Assembly (NCBI RefSeq): GCF_036924745.1 | Contig: NZ_JAZHSD010000001.1 | Location: 558,001 to 622,000 of the forward strand | Source of the DNA: Bradyrhizobium sp. AZCC 1693 | GTDB taxonomy: Bacteria; Pseudomonadota; Alphaproteobacteria; Rhizobiales; Xanthobacteraceae | DNA: 64,000 nt | Reading direction: 5' to 3' | Shown: positions 52,011-60,985 of the stretch, one piece after another | Layout: every line of letters starts with the position of its first letter | Position numbering within the stretch: position 1 is the first letter of the stretch | Notes under the pieces: model-generated | What the model saw: only the letters and a program-made list of their open reading frames with translations | What the model was told of the DNA's origin: nothing | Database searches by the model: none | Position numbers and translations under genes: made by a program

Positions 52011-52907
52011 ATGCTCCGCCCCACGCTTTGTTTCATCACGGCGCTGTTTGTTTTCGAAAACGCTACAATGAGCAGCGCAAACGAAGTGAAGCACGTTTCT
52101 GCCAACGGTACCGAACTTGCCTACGTCGAGGTTGGCCAAGGCGAGCCGGTGATATTTCTCCATGGCGGGCTTCAGGACTATCGGATGTGGCTGGCGCACC
52201 TGTCGAAATTCGCCGATCGTTATCGCGCAATCGCCTACAGCCGCCGCAACAACTTCCCAAACGAAGTAAGCTCTGATGGAATGCCGGATGGAGCTGCAGA
52301 CGCGCACGGCGAAGATCTTGCTGCCCTGCTGCGTGCTCTGGGCCTGTCAAAAGTGCGAGTGGTTGCGCATTCGTCGGGCGCGCATGCCGCATTGTTCTTT
52401 GCCGCCAAGTACCCTGAAATGGTTGTCAGCCTCGCGCTGAATGAACCGCCCGCCGCCGGTATCCTGATCGGCATTCCCGATGCTGCTGAGATATTGAAAG
52501 CGTGGGGCGCTGCTATCGTCCCGGCAAGGGAGGCGCTAAAGGCTGGCGACGCGAAAGCCGGCATCCCGCTATTTGTGAACACCGTAGGTGGACCTGGCAC
52601 CTACGCGCGCCGCTCCGATGCCGACAAGAGGATGAATTTGGACAATGTGGCGTCATATCAGGCCGATGCCATGATGAAACGTCCGAGGCCGGTTTTCACG
52701 TGCGATATGGCCAAGGCCATTAAAGCGCCGACGCTGTTGTCCAACGGCGAACGAAGTCCCAAATTCTTTCATCGGATCGTAGACGAGCTCGAAGTTTGCC
52801 TGCCAAATCGCGAGCGGGTAGTCATTGACGGAAGCTCACACACCGTGCCTTCCGAAAATCCTGACGCCTATGACCACGCTGTTCTCGCATTTTTCGCGAA
52901 AAACTAG
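52011..52907 (+). CDS. Alpha/beta hydrolase, probably exported
   Basis: This 298-residue protein begins with a hydrophobic segment (LCFITALFVFENATMSSA) that looks like a weak signal peptide. The fold elements are VIFLHGGLQDYRMW (oxyanion HGG), the nucleophile elbow VAHSSGAHAALFFA, and the final His in IDGSSHTVPSENPDAY. The acid is probably an Asp or Glu in the segment before it. ATG 52011 follows GGAGAG. The substrate is unknown. It is the only plus-strand gene between radA and the cupin gene. Confidence 0.85.
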   Translation: MLRPTLCFITALFVFENATMSSANEVKHVSANGTELAYVEVGQGEPVIFLHGGLQDYRMWLAHLSKFADRYRAIAYSRRNNFPNEVSSDGMPDGAADAHGEDLAALLRALGLSKVRVVAHSSGAHAALFFAAKYPEMVVSLALNEPPAAGILIGIPDAAEILKAWGAAIVPAREALKAGDAKAGIPLFVNTVGGPGTYARRSDADKRMNLDNVASYQADAMMKRPRPVFTCDMAKAIKAPTLLSNGERSPKFFHRIVDELEVCLPNRERVVIDGSSHTVPSENPDAYDHAVLAFFAKN

Positions 52908-52936
52908 CCGAAGATCACGCCCATGAAACGACGGCG

Positions 52937-52962
52937 CCTGAGATTTAATCTTTAATCTCAGG
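52937..52962. terminator. Hairpin downstream of the hydrolase gene
   Basis: CCTGAGATT (52937-52945) and AATCTCAGG (52954-52962) form a perfect nine-base-pair stem with an eight-base loop, 30 bases after the hydrolase stop. No T-run follows, so terminator function is uncertain. Confidence 0.45.
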
Positions 52963-52987
52963 TGATGTCAGTTCATTTCATGCGCCT

Positions 52988-53231
52988 CTATTTCACCGAC
53001 ACGAACGGCACCGATGAGCCCGGCACCATCGTGGTCGGGAGCACGCCGTTCCAGCGTTCGGCTTGCACCAGGGTGACCAGGTTCGGATTGGTACCGAGCG
53101 CCTTGGCGCGCGCCTCGATGGCGGCGGCTTCGGCTTCGCCTGTTATCCTGATATTGGTCGCCCGTGCTTCGCCGTTAAGCCGCAGCGCGTCGGCAATTGG
53201 TTCAGATCGGCGCGCCGGCTTCGGCGGGATC
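52988..53231 (-). pseudogene. C-terminal fragment of an SPFH/prohibitin-like gene
   Basis: The minus strand encodes an open tail of about 70 residues. It includes ADALRLNGEARATNIRITGE, then AAAIEARAKALGTNPNLVTL, and ends SSVPFVSVK before a stop at 52988-52990. The AERW context and the Ala/Glu-rich helix are typical of the end of band-7/prohibitin proteins. The SPFH domain is missing: the frame runs straight into the stop region of the TSUP gene and no start is available. It is a decayed remnant. Confidence 0.6.
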
Positions 53232-53954
53232 TTATGAAAAGGCCGTCCACAGCAGGGAGATGCCGGCGACGAGCATGATGCCGTCCATCAGGAGGCGGAA
53301 GACGTCGGGTTTAAGATGCAGCACGAAGCGTTTGGCGATGAAGGCGCCGAACATGAGGGAGGAGCCGGCGATCAGGCCCTTTAGCGCGATATCCGGCGTC
53401 AGCGCGCCGAAGCGTTCGAACGTCACGGATTTGCTCAGATAGAGCCCGAGCGAGCTGGCGGCTTCGGTGGCGAGAAAGGCGCCTTTGGTCAATCCGTAAA
53501 ACAGAAACAGCGGCACGCTGAGCGGACCGGTCGACACCACGATGCCCGTCAGATAACCGATGATCGCCCCGCCGATCGCAAGATGCCAGAGCTGCGCTTT
53601 GAGCTGATGGCGGGCCAGCCAGTGCCGTACCGGGACCATCGCGATGAGAAACAGGCCGATCGCGATATCGACGGCGCGCGACGGCAGCGCCAGCAATGTC
53701 CGCGCGCCGAGTGCGGCGGCTGGAATTCCCGTGGCCGAATAGGCAAGGCAGGCCCGCCAGTCGACCTCGCGCCACCAGGCGAGAATGCGCGAGAAGTTCG
53801 CCATCACGGCCGCGACCGCCATGATCGGAACGGCTTCCTTTGGCCCGTACTGATAGACCAATACCGGCATCAGCATGATCGACGAGCCCGTGCCGACAAT
53901 GCCTGAGATGGTGCCGGCCAGCAGGCCGACAATGAGGACGAAAAGGAAGCCCAA
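53232..53954 (-). CDS. TSUP (TauE/SafE) family exporter
   Basis: This 240-residue membrane protein has about eight helices. The opening FVLIVGLLAGTISGIVGTGSSIMLMPVLVY is the family repeat, echoed in the second half by IGGAIIGYLTGIVVSTGPLSVPLFLFYGL. TSUP proteins move sulfonates, sulfite or other organic anions. The ligand is not determinable. It lies immediately next to the prohibitin-like remnant, as if a rearrangement had joined them. Confidence 0.88.
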   Translation of the reverse strand: MGFLFVLIVGLLAGTISGIVGTGSSIMLMPVLVYQYGPKEAVPIMAVAAVMANFSRILAWWREVDWRACLAYSATGIPAAALGARTLLALPSRAVDIAIGLFLIAMVPVRHWLARHQLKAQLWHLAIGGAIIGYLTGIVVSTGPLSVPLFLFYGLTKGAFLATEAASSLGLYLSKSVTFERFGALTPDIALKGLIAGSSLMFGAFIAKRFVLHLKPDVFRLLMDGIMLVAGISLLWTAFS

Positions 53955-54104
53955 CTTGCAGTCTTTCGCGATTCCCTGATGCTGACATCATGGTGGCATC
54001 AGGCTCAGGTTACGAGGTTTGAACGTTACTTGGAAAGGAGCGGATCGTGCCAGTCAGGGGAAGCTGCCATTGCAGTCAGACGACACAGGCATCGGTCGAC
54101 CGCG

Positions 54105-54842
54105 CTAGGCTGCGTAAAGCTCGATCGGGGTATCGAACCCCTTGAGCCGGAATGGCTTCGAACGACTATCCTTCAGATCCGGTTGGGCGCGCTCGAAAAC
54201 GGCCTGCGTCACCAGGATCTGGTCGGCTTGCGCGACCGACTGGGCCCGGGACGCCGTGTTGACGACGGTGCCAATCGCCGTCAGATCCCGGTGCGATCGG
54301 CCGAACTCACCAAAGCTGAGTTCGCCCGAATGGATGCCAATGCCGATTCCCAGTTCGCTTGCGGTGAGGCCGTGCTCCGCGACGAGAGCCTGGCGCCGAT
54401 CGCGCCAGCTCCTCTGAATGTCGCGCGCGGCGAGCACGGCGTTTCTGGCATGCTCCTCCCGCTTCAGGGGGAAATTGAAGATCGCCATGACGGCGTCGCC
54501 AATCGTCTTGTTGAGGAGCCCGTCATGCTCCCAGATCGCGCTTGCACATTCATCGTAGAATGCGTCGAGGAGGCTTGAGACGGCATCCGGCGACTGCGAC
54601 TGGGACAGGCTGGTGTAGCCACGCAGATCGGCAAACATGATGGTCGCGTCGATGCAGATCTTGCGCGCCCGCATCACCTTCGTGAACATCAGCTCGCAGA
54701 TGGTGCAGGTGTTGGGGTTCATCCGGCTCGGACGAATGCCGAATGCACGAAACGGTGCCGAGGCCACGCCGCGAAGCAGCACCGGCACATGCATCTGCTC
54801 CCAGCACCCTTTGCAGATAAGCGAATGTTGCAGAGCTGCCAT
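54105..54842 (-). CDS. Class III nucleotide cyclase with N-terminal CxxC motifs
   Basis: This 245-residue protein has a cyclase domain at about 65-240. Metal ligands are Asp72 (FADLRGYTSLS) and Asp116 (TIGDAVMAIF), purine-site residues Lys112 and Thr188, and catalytic Asn195 and Arg199. The first 60 residues carry two CxxC pairs, Cys10/Cys13 and Cys46/Cys49 (PNTCTICE), suggesting a zinc or iron-sulfur site that could sense redox state. cAMP is the likely product. It is a single gene, no partner domain seen. Confidence 0.85.
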   Translation of the reverse strand: MAALQHSLICKGCWEQMHVPVLLRGVASAPFRAFGIRPSRMNPNTCTICELMFTKVMRARKICIDATIMFADLRGYTSLSQSQSPDAVSSLLDAFYDECASAIWEHDGLLNKTIGDAVMAIFNFPLKREEHARNAVLAARDIQRSWRDRRQALVAEHGLTASELGIGIGIHSGELSFGEFGRSHRDLTAIGTVVNTASRAQSVAQADQILVTQAVFERAQPDLKDSRSKPFRLKGFDTPIELYAA

Positions 54843-54998
54843 TTTCAGCCGTGACTCCAGAGAGTGGCAGGCATGATGATCCTATAGTTGGCAGTGAGGT
54901 TGAGCAAGACAAGCGTCACCACAGCGCACGCCTGCCGGCTGGCGGCCCAAGGCAAAGCTGCTAGGATCGCGTCAAAATAATCAAAACGGAGGATCGCC

Positions 54999-55439
54999 AT
55001 GGACGCCGTGACGCCACAGACCGCAGACACGCATTCTCATCTCGTCCGCCCCGACAGCATGGAATGGCAGAAGACCCGTTTCCCCGGCTGCGAAGCCAAG
55101 ACGCTGCTGTTCGATCGCAAGACCGGCCTGATGACCGCGCTGATGCGGTTCGCGCCGGGCGCGGTGCTGCCCGACCACGAGCACGTCAATATCGAGCAGA
55201 CCTACGTGCTCGAAGGTTCGCTCGTCGACAAGGAGGGGCCGGCGAAGGGCATCGAATGCAAGGCCGGCGAATTCATTTGGCGGGAGGAAGGCAGCCGCCA
55301 TGTCGCCTGGTGTCCCGAGGGCGGCCTGATGCTCGCGATCTTCCAGGTTCCGAACAAGTTCTTCGAGGCCGACGGCCGCGTCATCGACGCCGCCGGCGAG
55401 GATTGGGACGCGGCCTGGGGGCACACGCGAAAGGGCTGA
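54999..55439 (+). CDS. Cupin domain protein (ChrR-like)
   Basis: This 146-residue single-domain cupin has metal-binding motif 1, PDHEHVNIEQTYVLEGSLVD, which keeps the two His and the Glu. Motif 2 is around GEFIWREEGSRHVAWCPEGG with the further His. It resembles the cupin module of ChrR-type anti-sigma factors but lacks the zinc-binding anti-sigma part. It may act as a small dioxygenase or a binding protein. It is divergent from the cyclase gene. Confidence 0.85.
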   Translation: MDAVTPQTADTHSHLVRPDSMEWQKTRFPGCEAKTLLFDRKTGLMTALMRFAPGAVLPDHEHVNIEQTYVLEGSLVDKEGPAKGIECKAGEFIWREEGSRHVAWCPEGGLMLAIFQVPNKFFEADGRVIDAAGEDWDAAWGHTRKG

Positions 55440-55455
55440 CCTCACCGTCTTCCGG

Positions 55456-56427
55456 TCATTGTCTGGGAATTCCTGCGGCGTCAATCACGCGCCTCCAGCG
55501 CGAAATCTCGGACGAGATCATGTTGCGCATGTCGTCGGGTGATCCGCCGCGGACGTCGTTCCCCATGGCCTGGAGCTTGTCCTTGATGTCAGGCATCTCG
55601 AGCACGGCGCGTAATTCGCGATTGAGTTTTTCGACGATGGGTTGAGGAACGCTCTTGCTGGTCGCGACGCCGAGCCAGGATCGAACCGTGTAACCCGGGA
55701 CGGCTACGGCGACCGGCGGCACGCCGGGGATTGAAAACCACGGTTTTTCGCTGGTCACACCGAGGCCTCGTATCGTACCGGCCGAAAGCTGCGGGGCAGT
55801 GATCGTCAGCGTGTCGATGAGAATGTCGATCTGGCCGCCGAGCAGGTCGTTGATAGGGCCGCCGCCGCCCTTGTAGGGCACGTGGATCATCCTGATGCCG
55901 GCCATCGACGACAGCAATTCGCCGACCAGATGCTGCGTCGATCCGACGCCGACCGAGCTGTAGGTCAGCGTGTCCGGCTTGGCTTTCGCTTCAGCGATCA
56001 AATCCGCAAGCGTCTGAAAGCGGTGGCTCGATTTGACGGCGACGACGAAGGGAAAGAACACCACCGTCGAAATCATCTGGAAGTCCTCGACCGGGTCGAA
56101 CGGCAGAGCCTTGTACATCCCCGCCGAGACCGCGTGGCCGCCCGTCAGCATGATCAGCGTGTAGCCGTCGGGCGGCGCCTTCGCGGCGCGATCGGATGCA
56201 ATGTTGCCGCCGGCGCCGGGACGGGCTTCCACGATGACGGGTTTGCCAAGTCGCCGGGAAAGGCCATCGGCTACGATGCGCGAGATCGCATCGGCATTGC
56301 CGCCGGCGCCAAATCCATGAGTCAGCGTGATCGGACGGGAGGGATAGTCGTCATCCGCGGATGCAGCAAAACTCGCGAGCGCGCAAAAAAGCACGGCAAT
56401 TGCCGCAACCGTCCTCGGGATTCCCAC
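55456..56427 (-). CDS. Bug-family (TctC-like) binding protein, orphan
   Basis: This protein of about 323 residues starts at the GTG at 56427 with GGAGG upstream; an ATG-type frame is open to 56529. The signal peptide is IPRTVAAIAVLFCALASFAASA. Bug motifs are present: YPSRPITLTHGFGAGGNADAISR, then VEARPGAGGNIASDRAAKA and IHVPYKGGGGPINDLLGGQ. There is no tctA/tctB next to it, typical of the greatly expanded Bug families. Its carboxylate ligand is unknown. Confidence 0.88.
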   Translation of the reverse strand: MGIPRTVAAIAVLFCALASFAASADDDYPSRPITLTHGFGAGGNADAISRIVADGLSRRLGKPVIVEARPGAGGNIASDRAAKAPPDGYTLIMLTGGHAVSAGMYKALPFDPVEDFQMISTVVFFPFVVAVKSSHRFQTLADLIAEAKAKPDTLTYSSVGVGSTQHLVGELLSSMAGIRMIHVPYKGGGGPINDLLGGQIDILIDTLTITAPQLSAGTIRGLGVTSEKPWFSIPGVPPVAVAVPGYTVRSWLGVATSKSVPQPIVEKLNRELRAVLEMPDIKDKLQAMGNDVRGGSPDDMRNMISSEISRWRRVIDAAGIPRQ

Positions 56428-56538
56428 GCGCGTTCCTCCGACTTCGTTTTTAAGGTTGCCGAAGCATATCAATCCCTGGTTCGCCGTGCGAAACAAACTG
56501 CTTGCCAGGCGGCGGGCATCACGCCGCAATAGATCCCG

Positions 56539-57309
56539 CTAACGAAGCACGATCCACGCCGGCGCATGGTCGCTGGCGCCTTCCTCGCCGCGGACCTTGC
56601 GATCGACACCGGCCTTGAGCAGGCGCGGAGCAATCTGTGGGCTCAGCAACAGGTGATCGAGTCTCAATCCGGCGTCGCGTGGCCAGCGGTTGCGCTTGTA
56701 GTCCCAGAACGTGAACATCGGTTTCGACGGATGCAGCGTCCGGATCGCGTCCGTCCAGCCCTGATCCACCAGCGCCTTGAAGGCGGCGCGGCTCTTCGGC
56801 TGGATCAGCGCGTCCTTGTCCCAGGATTTGGTCGGATAGATATCTGACGTCGTCGGCGCGACATTGTAGTCGCCGGCCAGCACCACGGGGATATCCTGCT
56901 TGAGCAGTTTTGCGGCATGCGACCGCAGCCGCTTGAACCAGTCGAGCTTGTAATCGAATTTCGGCCCAGGCTGCGGGTTGCCGTTCGGCAGATAGAGGCT
57001 GGTGACGATGACGCCGTTGACGGCCGCCTCGATATAGCGCGCCTCGTCATCATTGCGGTCGCCGGGCAGGGCGGTGCGGGTCAACACCGGCTCGGCGTTG
57101 CGCGCCAGGATGGCGACGCCGTTCCAGGCCTTTTGCCCACGCCACACCGCGCCGTAGCCCGCTTTCTCGATCGCCAGAATCGGGAACTCGGTATCGGTCG
57201 ATTTCAGTTCCTGCAGGCAGACGACGTCGGGTTTGGCCGCGCGCAGCCAGCGCAACAGGTTCGGCAGGCGGCGGTTGACATTATTAATGTTGAAGGTCGC
57301 GATCTTCAT
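56539..57309 (-). CDS. xth: Exodeoxyribonuclease III
   Basis: This 256-residue AP endonuclease acts in base excision repair. It has ATFNINNVNRRLPNLLRWL at the start and the metal-binding Glu in VCLQELKSTD. The catalytic Asp/Asn pair is in VVLAGDYNVAP, RLDHLLLSP carries the Asp, and EGASDHAPAW ends with the active-site His. All catalytic residues of the EEP nuclease fold are present, and the length is right for XthA. Its gene is divergent from the Cys-rich small protein. Confidence 0.93.
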   Translation of the reverse strand: MKIATFNINNVNRRLPNLLRWLRAAKPDVVCLQELKSTDTEFPILAIEKAGYGAVWRGQKAWNGVAILARNAEPVLTRTALPGDRNDDEARYIEAAVNGVIVTSLYLPNGNPQPGPKFDYKLDWFKRLRSHAAKLLKQDIPVVLAGDYNVAPTTSDIYPTKSWDKDALIQPKSRAAFKALVDQGWTDAIRTLHPSKPMFTFWDYKRNRWPRDAGLRLDHLLLSPQIAPRLLKAGVDRKVRGEEGASDHAPAWIVLR

Positions 57310-57358
57310 GTAGAGCTAGCTCGGCATCACTATGCTTCGCCTGACACCTGGAGACTTC

Positions 57359-57580
57359 ATGTCGAAACTACGCTTCGCCGTTCTCGCGCTCGCCATCGGA
57401 TGCTCCGGATCCGCGGTTGCCCAAACCGCCGACGGGCGCGGCGCCTGCAAGGCGGACTATGACAAATATTGCGCCGGCACGCCGCCCGGCGGCGGTCGCG
57501 TCGTCGCATGTCTGAACAAGCAGCAACACCAGCTCAGCGACGCCTGCAAGAAAGTGTTGGCTAGCCGGAAGGCACAGTAA
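57359..57580 (+). CDS. Small secreted Cys-rich-repeat protein
   Basis: This 73-residue protein begins with a signal peptide (LRFAVLALAIGCSGSAVA, then QTAD). Its mature part holds a single cysteine-rich repeat: GACKADYDKYCAGTPPGG, then GRVVACLNKQQHQLSDACKKVL, the four cysteines spaced as in the GLG1-type Cys-rich repeat. Such small periplasmic proteins are common in Bradyrhizobium and of unknown function. The ATG at 57359 has GGAG upstream. Confidence 0.82.
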   Translation: MSKLRFAVLALAIGCSGSAVAQTADGRGACKADYDKYCAGTPPGGGRVVACLNKQQHQLSDACKKVLASRKAQ

Positions 57581-57628
57581 GACAAACTTCGCCACGAGGC
57601 GCCGCGAAGCAACCCTGGGAACGAAGAA

Positions 57629-58864
57629 CTAGGTGGAAGCGGCAGCCGGCTCCGCTGGAGGCGGCGCAGGCGGCTCTGCGATGGCACTGCCGCCCTTGTA
57701 AATCCGCGCGTAGCGCTTGCCGAGGCTGGTCAGCACCTCGTAGCCGATCGTGCCGAAATGGTGGGCGAGTTCGTCGACGGTGATGCCTTCGCCGATCAGC
57801 GTCACCATATGGCCGCGCCGCACGGCATTCTTGTCGAGATCGGTGACGTCGACGGCCGTCAGGTCCATCGAAATCCGCCCCGCGATCGGGCAGCGCTTGC
57901 CGGCGACCACCACCTCGGCGCCGCGGGTGCCGTCATTGGCGCTGGCGGCGCGGAAATAGCCGTCGGCATACCCTGCGGAAACGATCGCTAATCTGGTCGG
58001 GCGCCGCGCCGTCCAGGTGCCGCCATAGCCGACGGTGTCGCCACGCTCGACGTTGCGGATCTGCACGATGCGCGCCTTCAGTTCGACGACCGGCTGCATC
58101 GGATTGTCGGCTTCGGGCGTCGGATTGATGCCGTAAAGCGCACAGCCCGGCCGCACCAGGTCGAACTGGAATTGGGCGCCTAAGAAAACGCCGGACGAAT
58201 TCGCCAGCGACGCCGGTACGCCGGAAAACAGACTCGCGATCTCGCGGAAGGCCGTGAGCTGCCTGGCGTTGGCGGGATTGTTGAGCAGTTCCGCGGAGGC
58301 GAGGTGGCTCATCACGAGCGTAATGCCGTGATCGCCGGCGTTGATCCGCGGGATGATGCCCTGCGCCTCGGTGACCGTCAGGCCGAGCCGGTTCATGCCG
58401 GTATCGATATGAATGGCGGCGCCGCCCGACCAACCTGAGCGGCGGCAGAACACGTCCCATTCGGCGAGTTCGTTGAGGTCGCCGATTACGGGCTTGCAGT
58501 CGATCTTGGCATACGACCCGCCGGTGTTCTGGAAGAAGCCGTCGAGCACGTAGATTGCAGCCGCGGGCGTCGCGGCGCGAACCACGCGGGCCTCATCGAG
58601 GGTGGCGACGAAAAACGTCTTGCAGCCGGCGGCAGCTAGCGCCCGTGCTACCTGTTCGGCGCCGCAGCCATAGGCATCTGCCTTGACGACACCGGCGCAT
58701 TCGGCCGGCACCGCTGTCTTCTCGAGCTTGCGCCAGTTGGCGACGATGGCGTCGAGATCGACCGTCAGCACGCCGGTGGCCGTCACGAGCGCCGCCGCCT
58801 GGTTCGCCTCCGGCGAGAGCAGGGCGCCTTGCGGAATGGATTTGGGATCGGGGGCAATGTTCAT
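57629..58864 (-). CDS. alr: Alanine racemase
   Basis: This 411-residue PLP enzyme makes D-alanine for peptidoglycan. The cofactor lysine is in CAGVVKADAYGCGAEQV and the second base Tyr in GDTVGYGGTWTARRP. HIDTGMNRLGLT and RPGCALYGINP are the other conserved blocks. The N-terminus is about 30 residues longer than usual (MNIAPDPKSIPQGALLSPE), and the end is Ala/Pro-rich. Its place next to dnaB is conserved in related genomes. Confidence 0.94.
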   Translation of the reverse strand: MNIAPDPKSIPQGALLSPEANQAAALVTATGVLTVDLDAIVANWRKLEKTAVPAECAGVVKADAYGCGAEQVARALAAAGCKTFFVATLDEARVVRAATPAAAIYVLDGFFQNTGGSYAKIDCKPVIGDLNELAEWDVFCRRSGWSGGAAIHIDTGMNRLGLTVTEAQGIIPRINAGDHGITLVMSHLASAELLNNPANARQLTAFREIASLFSGVPASLANSSGVFLGAQFQFDLVRPGCALYGINPTPEADNPMQPVVELKARIVQIRNVERGDTVGYGGTWTARRPTRLAIVSAGYADGYFRAASANDGTRGAEVVVAGKRCPIAGRISMDLTAVDVTDLDKNAVRRGHMVTLIGEGITVDELAHHFGTIGYEVLTSLGKRYARIYKGGSAIAEPPAPPPAEPAAAST

Positions 58865-58910
58865 GCCCCATTTTAGGCGGCGGAACGCCGTGGTTCAACC
58901 GCAGTTCGTC

Positions 58911-60410
58911 TCAATAGCCGCGGTCGGGCAAGTGGCCATCCTGCACGAGATCGCTGAAGCGCGTGAACTGGCCTTCGAACTGTACTTCCACGGTCCCGGT
59001 GGGGCCGTGGCGCTGCTTGCCGATGATGATTTCGGCCTTGCCGTGCACCAGCGACATATCGAGCTGCCATTTCTCGTATTCGGGCGTGCCGATACGGGGC
59101 TCCTTGTTGGCGAGGTAATATTCCTCGCGATACACGAAGATCACGACGTCGGCGTCCTGTTCGATCGAGCCGGATTCACGCAGGTCGGCCAGTTGCGGCC
59201 GCTTGTCGTCGCGGTTTTCAACCTGACGCGAGAGCTGCGACAACGCGATGATCGGAACGTTGAGTTCTTTTGCCAATGCCTTGAGGTTGGTGGTGATTTC
59301 GGTCACTTCCTGGACGCGATTGTCAGACTTCTTGCCCGAACCCTGCAGCAGCTGGATGTAGTCGATCACGATCATGTCGAGACCCTTCTGCCGCTTCAGC
59401 CGGCGCGCCCGCGCCGTGAGCTGCGAGATCGACAGGCCGCCGGTTTCGTCGACGTAAAGCGGCAGCGACTGCAGTTCGATCGAATAGTCGCGGATCTTTT
59501 CGAAATCGGCCTCGCTGATGCCGCCACGGCGGATCATGCTGGAGGCGATGCTGGTCTGTTCGGCAAGAATACGTGTGGCGAGCTGTTCGGCCGACATTTC
59601 GCACGAGAAGAAACCGACGATGCCGCCGTTGACGGTTTTCATCGTGCCGTCGGGCTGCACCTCGGCGCGGTGCGCCTTGGCGATATTGTAGGCGATGTTG
59701 GTGGCGAGCGCCGTCTTGCCCATGCCGGGGCGGCCGGCGACGATGATCAAGTCGGAGGCCTGCAGCCCGCCCATCTTGGTATCGAGGTCGCGCAAGCCGG
59801 TGGCGACGCCCGACAGACTTCCGTCGCGCTGGAAAGCCTTGGCTGCCATGTCGACCGCAGTCGTCAGCGCCTGCGAAAAGCGCTGGAAGCCACCGTCATA
59901 ACGGCCGGACTCGGCGAGTTCATAGAGCTGCCGCTCGGCATCCTCGATCTGCGCGCGCGGGGCAAAATCTACCGGCGCATCGAAGGCGACGTTGACCATG
60001 TCCTCGCCGATCCGGATCAGGTCGCGGCGCAGAGACATGTCGTAGATGGTGCGGCCGTAGTCCTGTGCGTTGATGATCGTAGTCGCCTCGGCGGCGAGAC
60101 GCGCGAGGTATTGGCCAACCGTCATGCCGCCGATATCGGTATCGGCGGGCAGGAAGGTTTTCAACGTCACGGGGGTCGCGACCTTGCCCATCCGGATCAG
60201 GCTGCCGGCGGTCTCGAAAATGGTCTGGTGGATCGGCTCGAAGAAGTGCTTCGGCTCCAGGAAGTCGGAAACGCGGTAGAACGCGTCGTTGTTGACCAGG
60301 ATGGCGCCCAGCAGGCTCTGCTCCGCCTCGATATTGTGCGGCGCGCTCCGGTAGACCGGAGTTCCCGCGTCGGGAGCGAGCTTGAGGACGTTCGAATCAG
60401 TCAGAGCCAT
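58911..60410 (-). CDS. dnaB: Replicative DNA helicase DnaB
   Basis: This 499-residue hexameric helicase has an N-terminal domain starting with the typical PHNIEAEQSLLGAILVNNDAF. The RecA-like C-terminal domain carries Walker A IIVAGRPGMGKTALATNIA, then FFSCEMSAEQLATRIL and Walker B LDMIVIDYIQLLQG. The arginine finger region ends the domain (EIIIGKQRHGPTGTVEVQF). The start ATG at 60410 is chosen as the family start; the frame extends to 60482 without support. No intein is seen. Confidence 0.95.
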   Translation of the reverse strand: MALTDSNVLKLAPDAGTPVYRSAPHNIEAEQSLLGAILVNNDAFYRVSDFLEPKHFFEPIHQTIFETAGSLIRMGKVATPVTLKTFLPADTDIGGMTVGQYLARLAAEATTIINAQDYGRTIYDMSLRRDLIRIGEDMVNVAFDAPVDFAPRAQIEDAERQLYELAESGRYDGGFQRFSQALTTAVDMAAKAFQRDGSLSGVATGLRDLDTKMGGLQASDLIIVAGRPGMGKTALATNIAYNIAKAHRAEVQPDGTMKTVNGGIVGFFSCEMSAEQLATRILAEQTSIASSMIRRGGISEADFEKIRDYSIELQSLPLYVDETGGLSISQLTARARRLKRQKGLDMIVIDYIQLLQGSGKKSDNRVQEVTEITTNLKALAKELNVPIIALSQLSRQVENRDDKRPQLADLRESGSIEQDADVVIFVYREEYYLANKEPRIGTPEYEKWQLDMSLVHGKAEIIIGKQRHGPTGTVEVQFEGQFTRFSDLVQDGHLPDRGY

Positions 60411-60718
60411 AGCTTGTGATGTTCTTTGGGTTTTTGGTTTTGTTAGGATCGCCGTGGACGTGGGGCAGCGATAAAGCGCCACGTGCCGACGATCCGAAAG
60501 TCCGAGTATTCCTTATGCCCGATTCACACAATGCCATGTGTGAATCCAGAGCAGGCCCCTTGACGGATTTGGACCAGAAAACGGCGCCCGTCCGGCGGTG
60601 CCGGAGCGACTTCCGTGAAAATGCGGGGCAAAATCTTAGGAGAGCCTGAACCTTACCATGACTTGGACAGACCTATCCGACGCGGGGAGACGTTTTCGCG
60701 CCGCGTCTTAAGCGTTGA
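60411..60718. other. Leader and intergenic region upstream of dnaB
   Basis: These 308 bases contain no supported gene. Two inverted repeats stand out. A nested structure at 60446-60495 has outer arms GGATCG/CGATCC and inner arms CGTGG/CCACG. A perfect ten-base-pair hairpin at 60521-60546 is GATTCACACA-N6-TGTGTGAATC. The dnaB leader next to the start codon is very A-rich on the coding strand. A 77-codon frame over this region lacks any family signal. Confidence 0.5.
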
Positions 60719-60835
60719 TCAAAACAGGATCAGGTAGATGAACGCGAACACAGCGGCGCCCACGCCGATTGCGATCAAGGCATAGTCGATCCTGATGTCG
60801 GAATCGAACGGGGCTGGGTAGGTCTGCTGGCTCAT
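60719..60835 (-). CDS. Small single-helix membrane protein (38 residues)
   Basis: A short frame gives MSQQTYPAPFDSDIRIDYAL followed by a strongly hydrophobic helix (IAIGVGAAVFAFIYLILF) to the stop. The polar head plus helix layout is typical of genuine small membrane proteins. No strong ribosome site is visible upstream of the ATG, so the call is tentative. Confidence 0.4.
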   Translation of the reverse strand: MSQQTYPAPFDSDIRIDYALIAIGVGAAVFAFIYLILF

Positions 60836-60985
60836 GGCGGAGATGTAGGACGGGCCGCCGAGGGCTTCTGTGAAGTAGATCACATCGGGTGTGATTTTCT
60901 TCGCGGCAGAATGGATTGGTTACGAAATCGGGAACGGGCTGGCGATTTTCGAGTTGCCAGCTGTAACGGACCGGAAGGACAGGCG

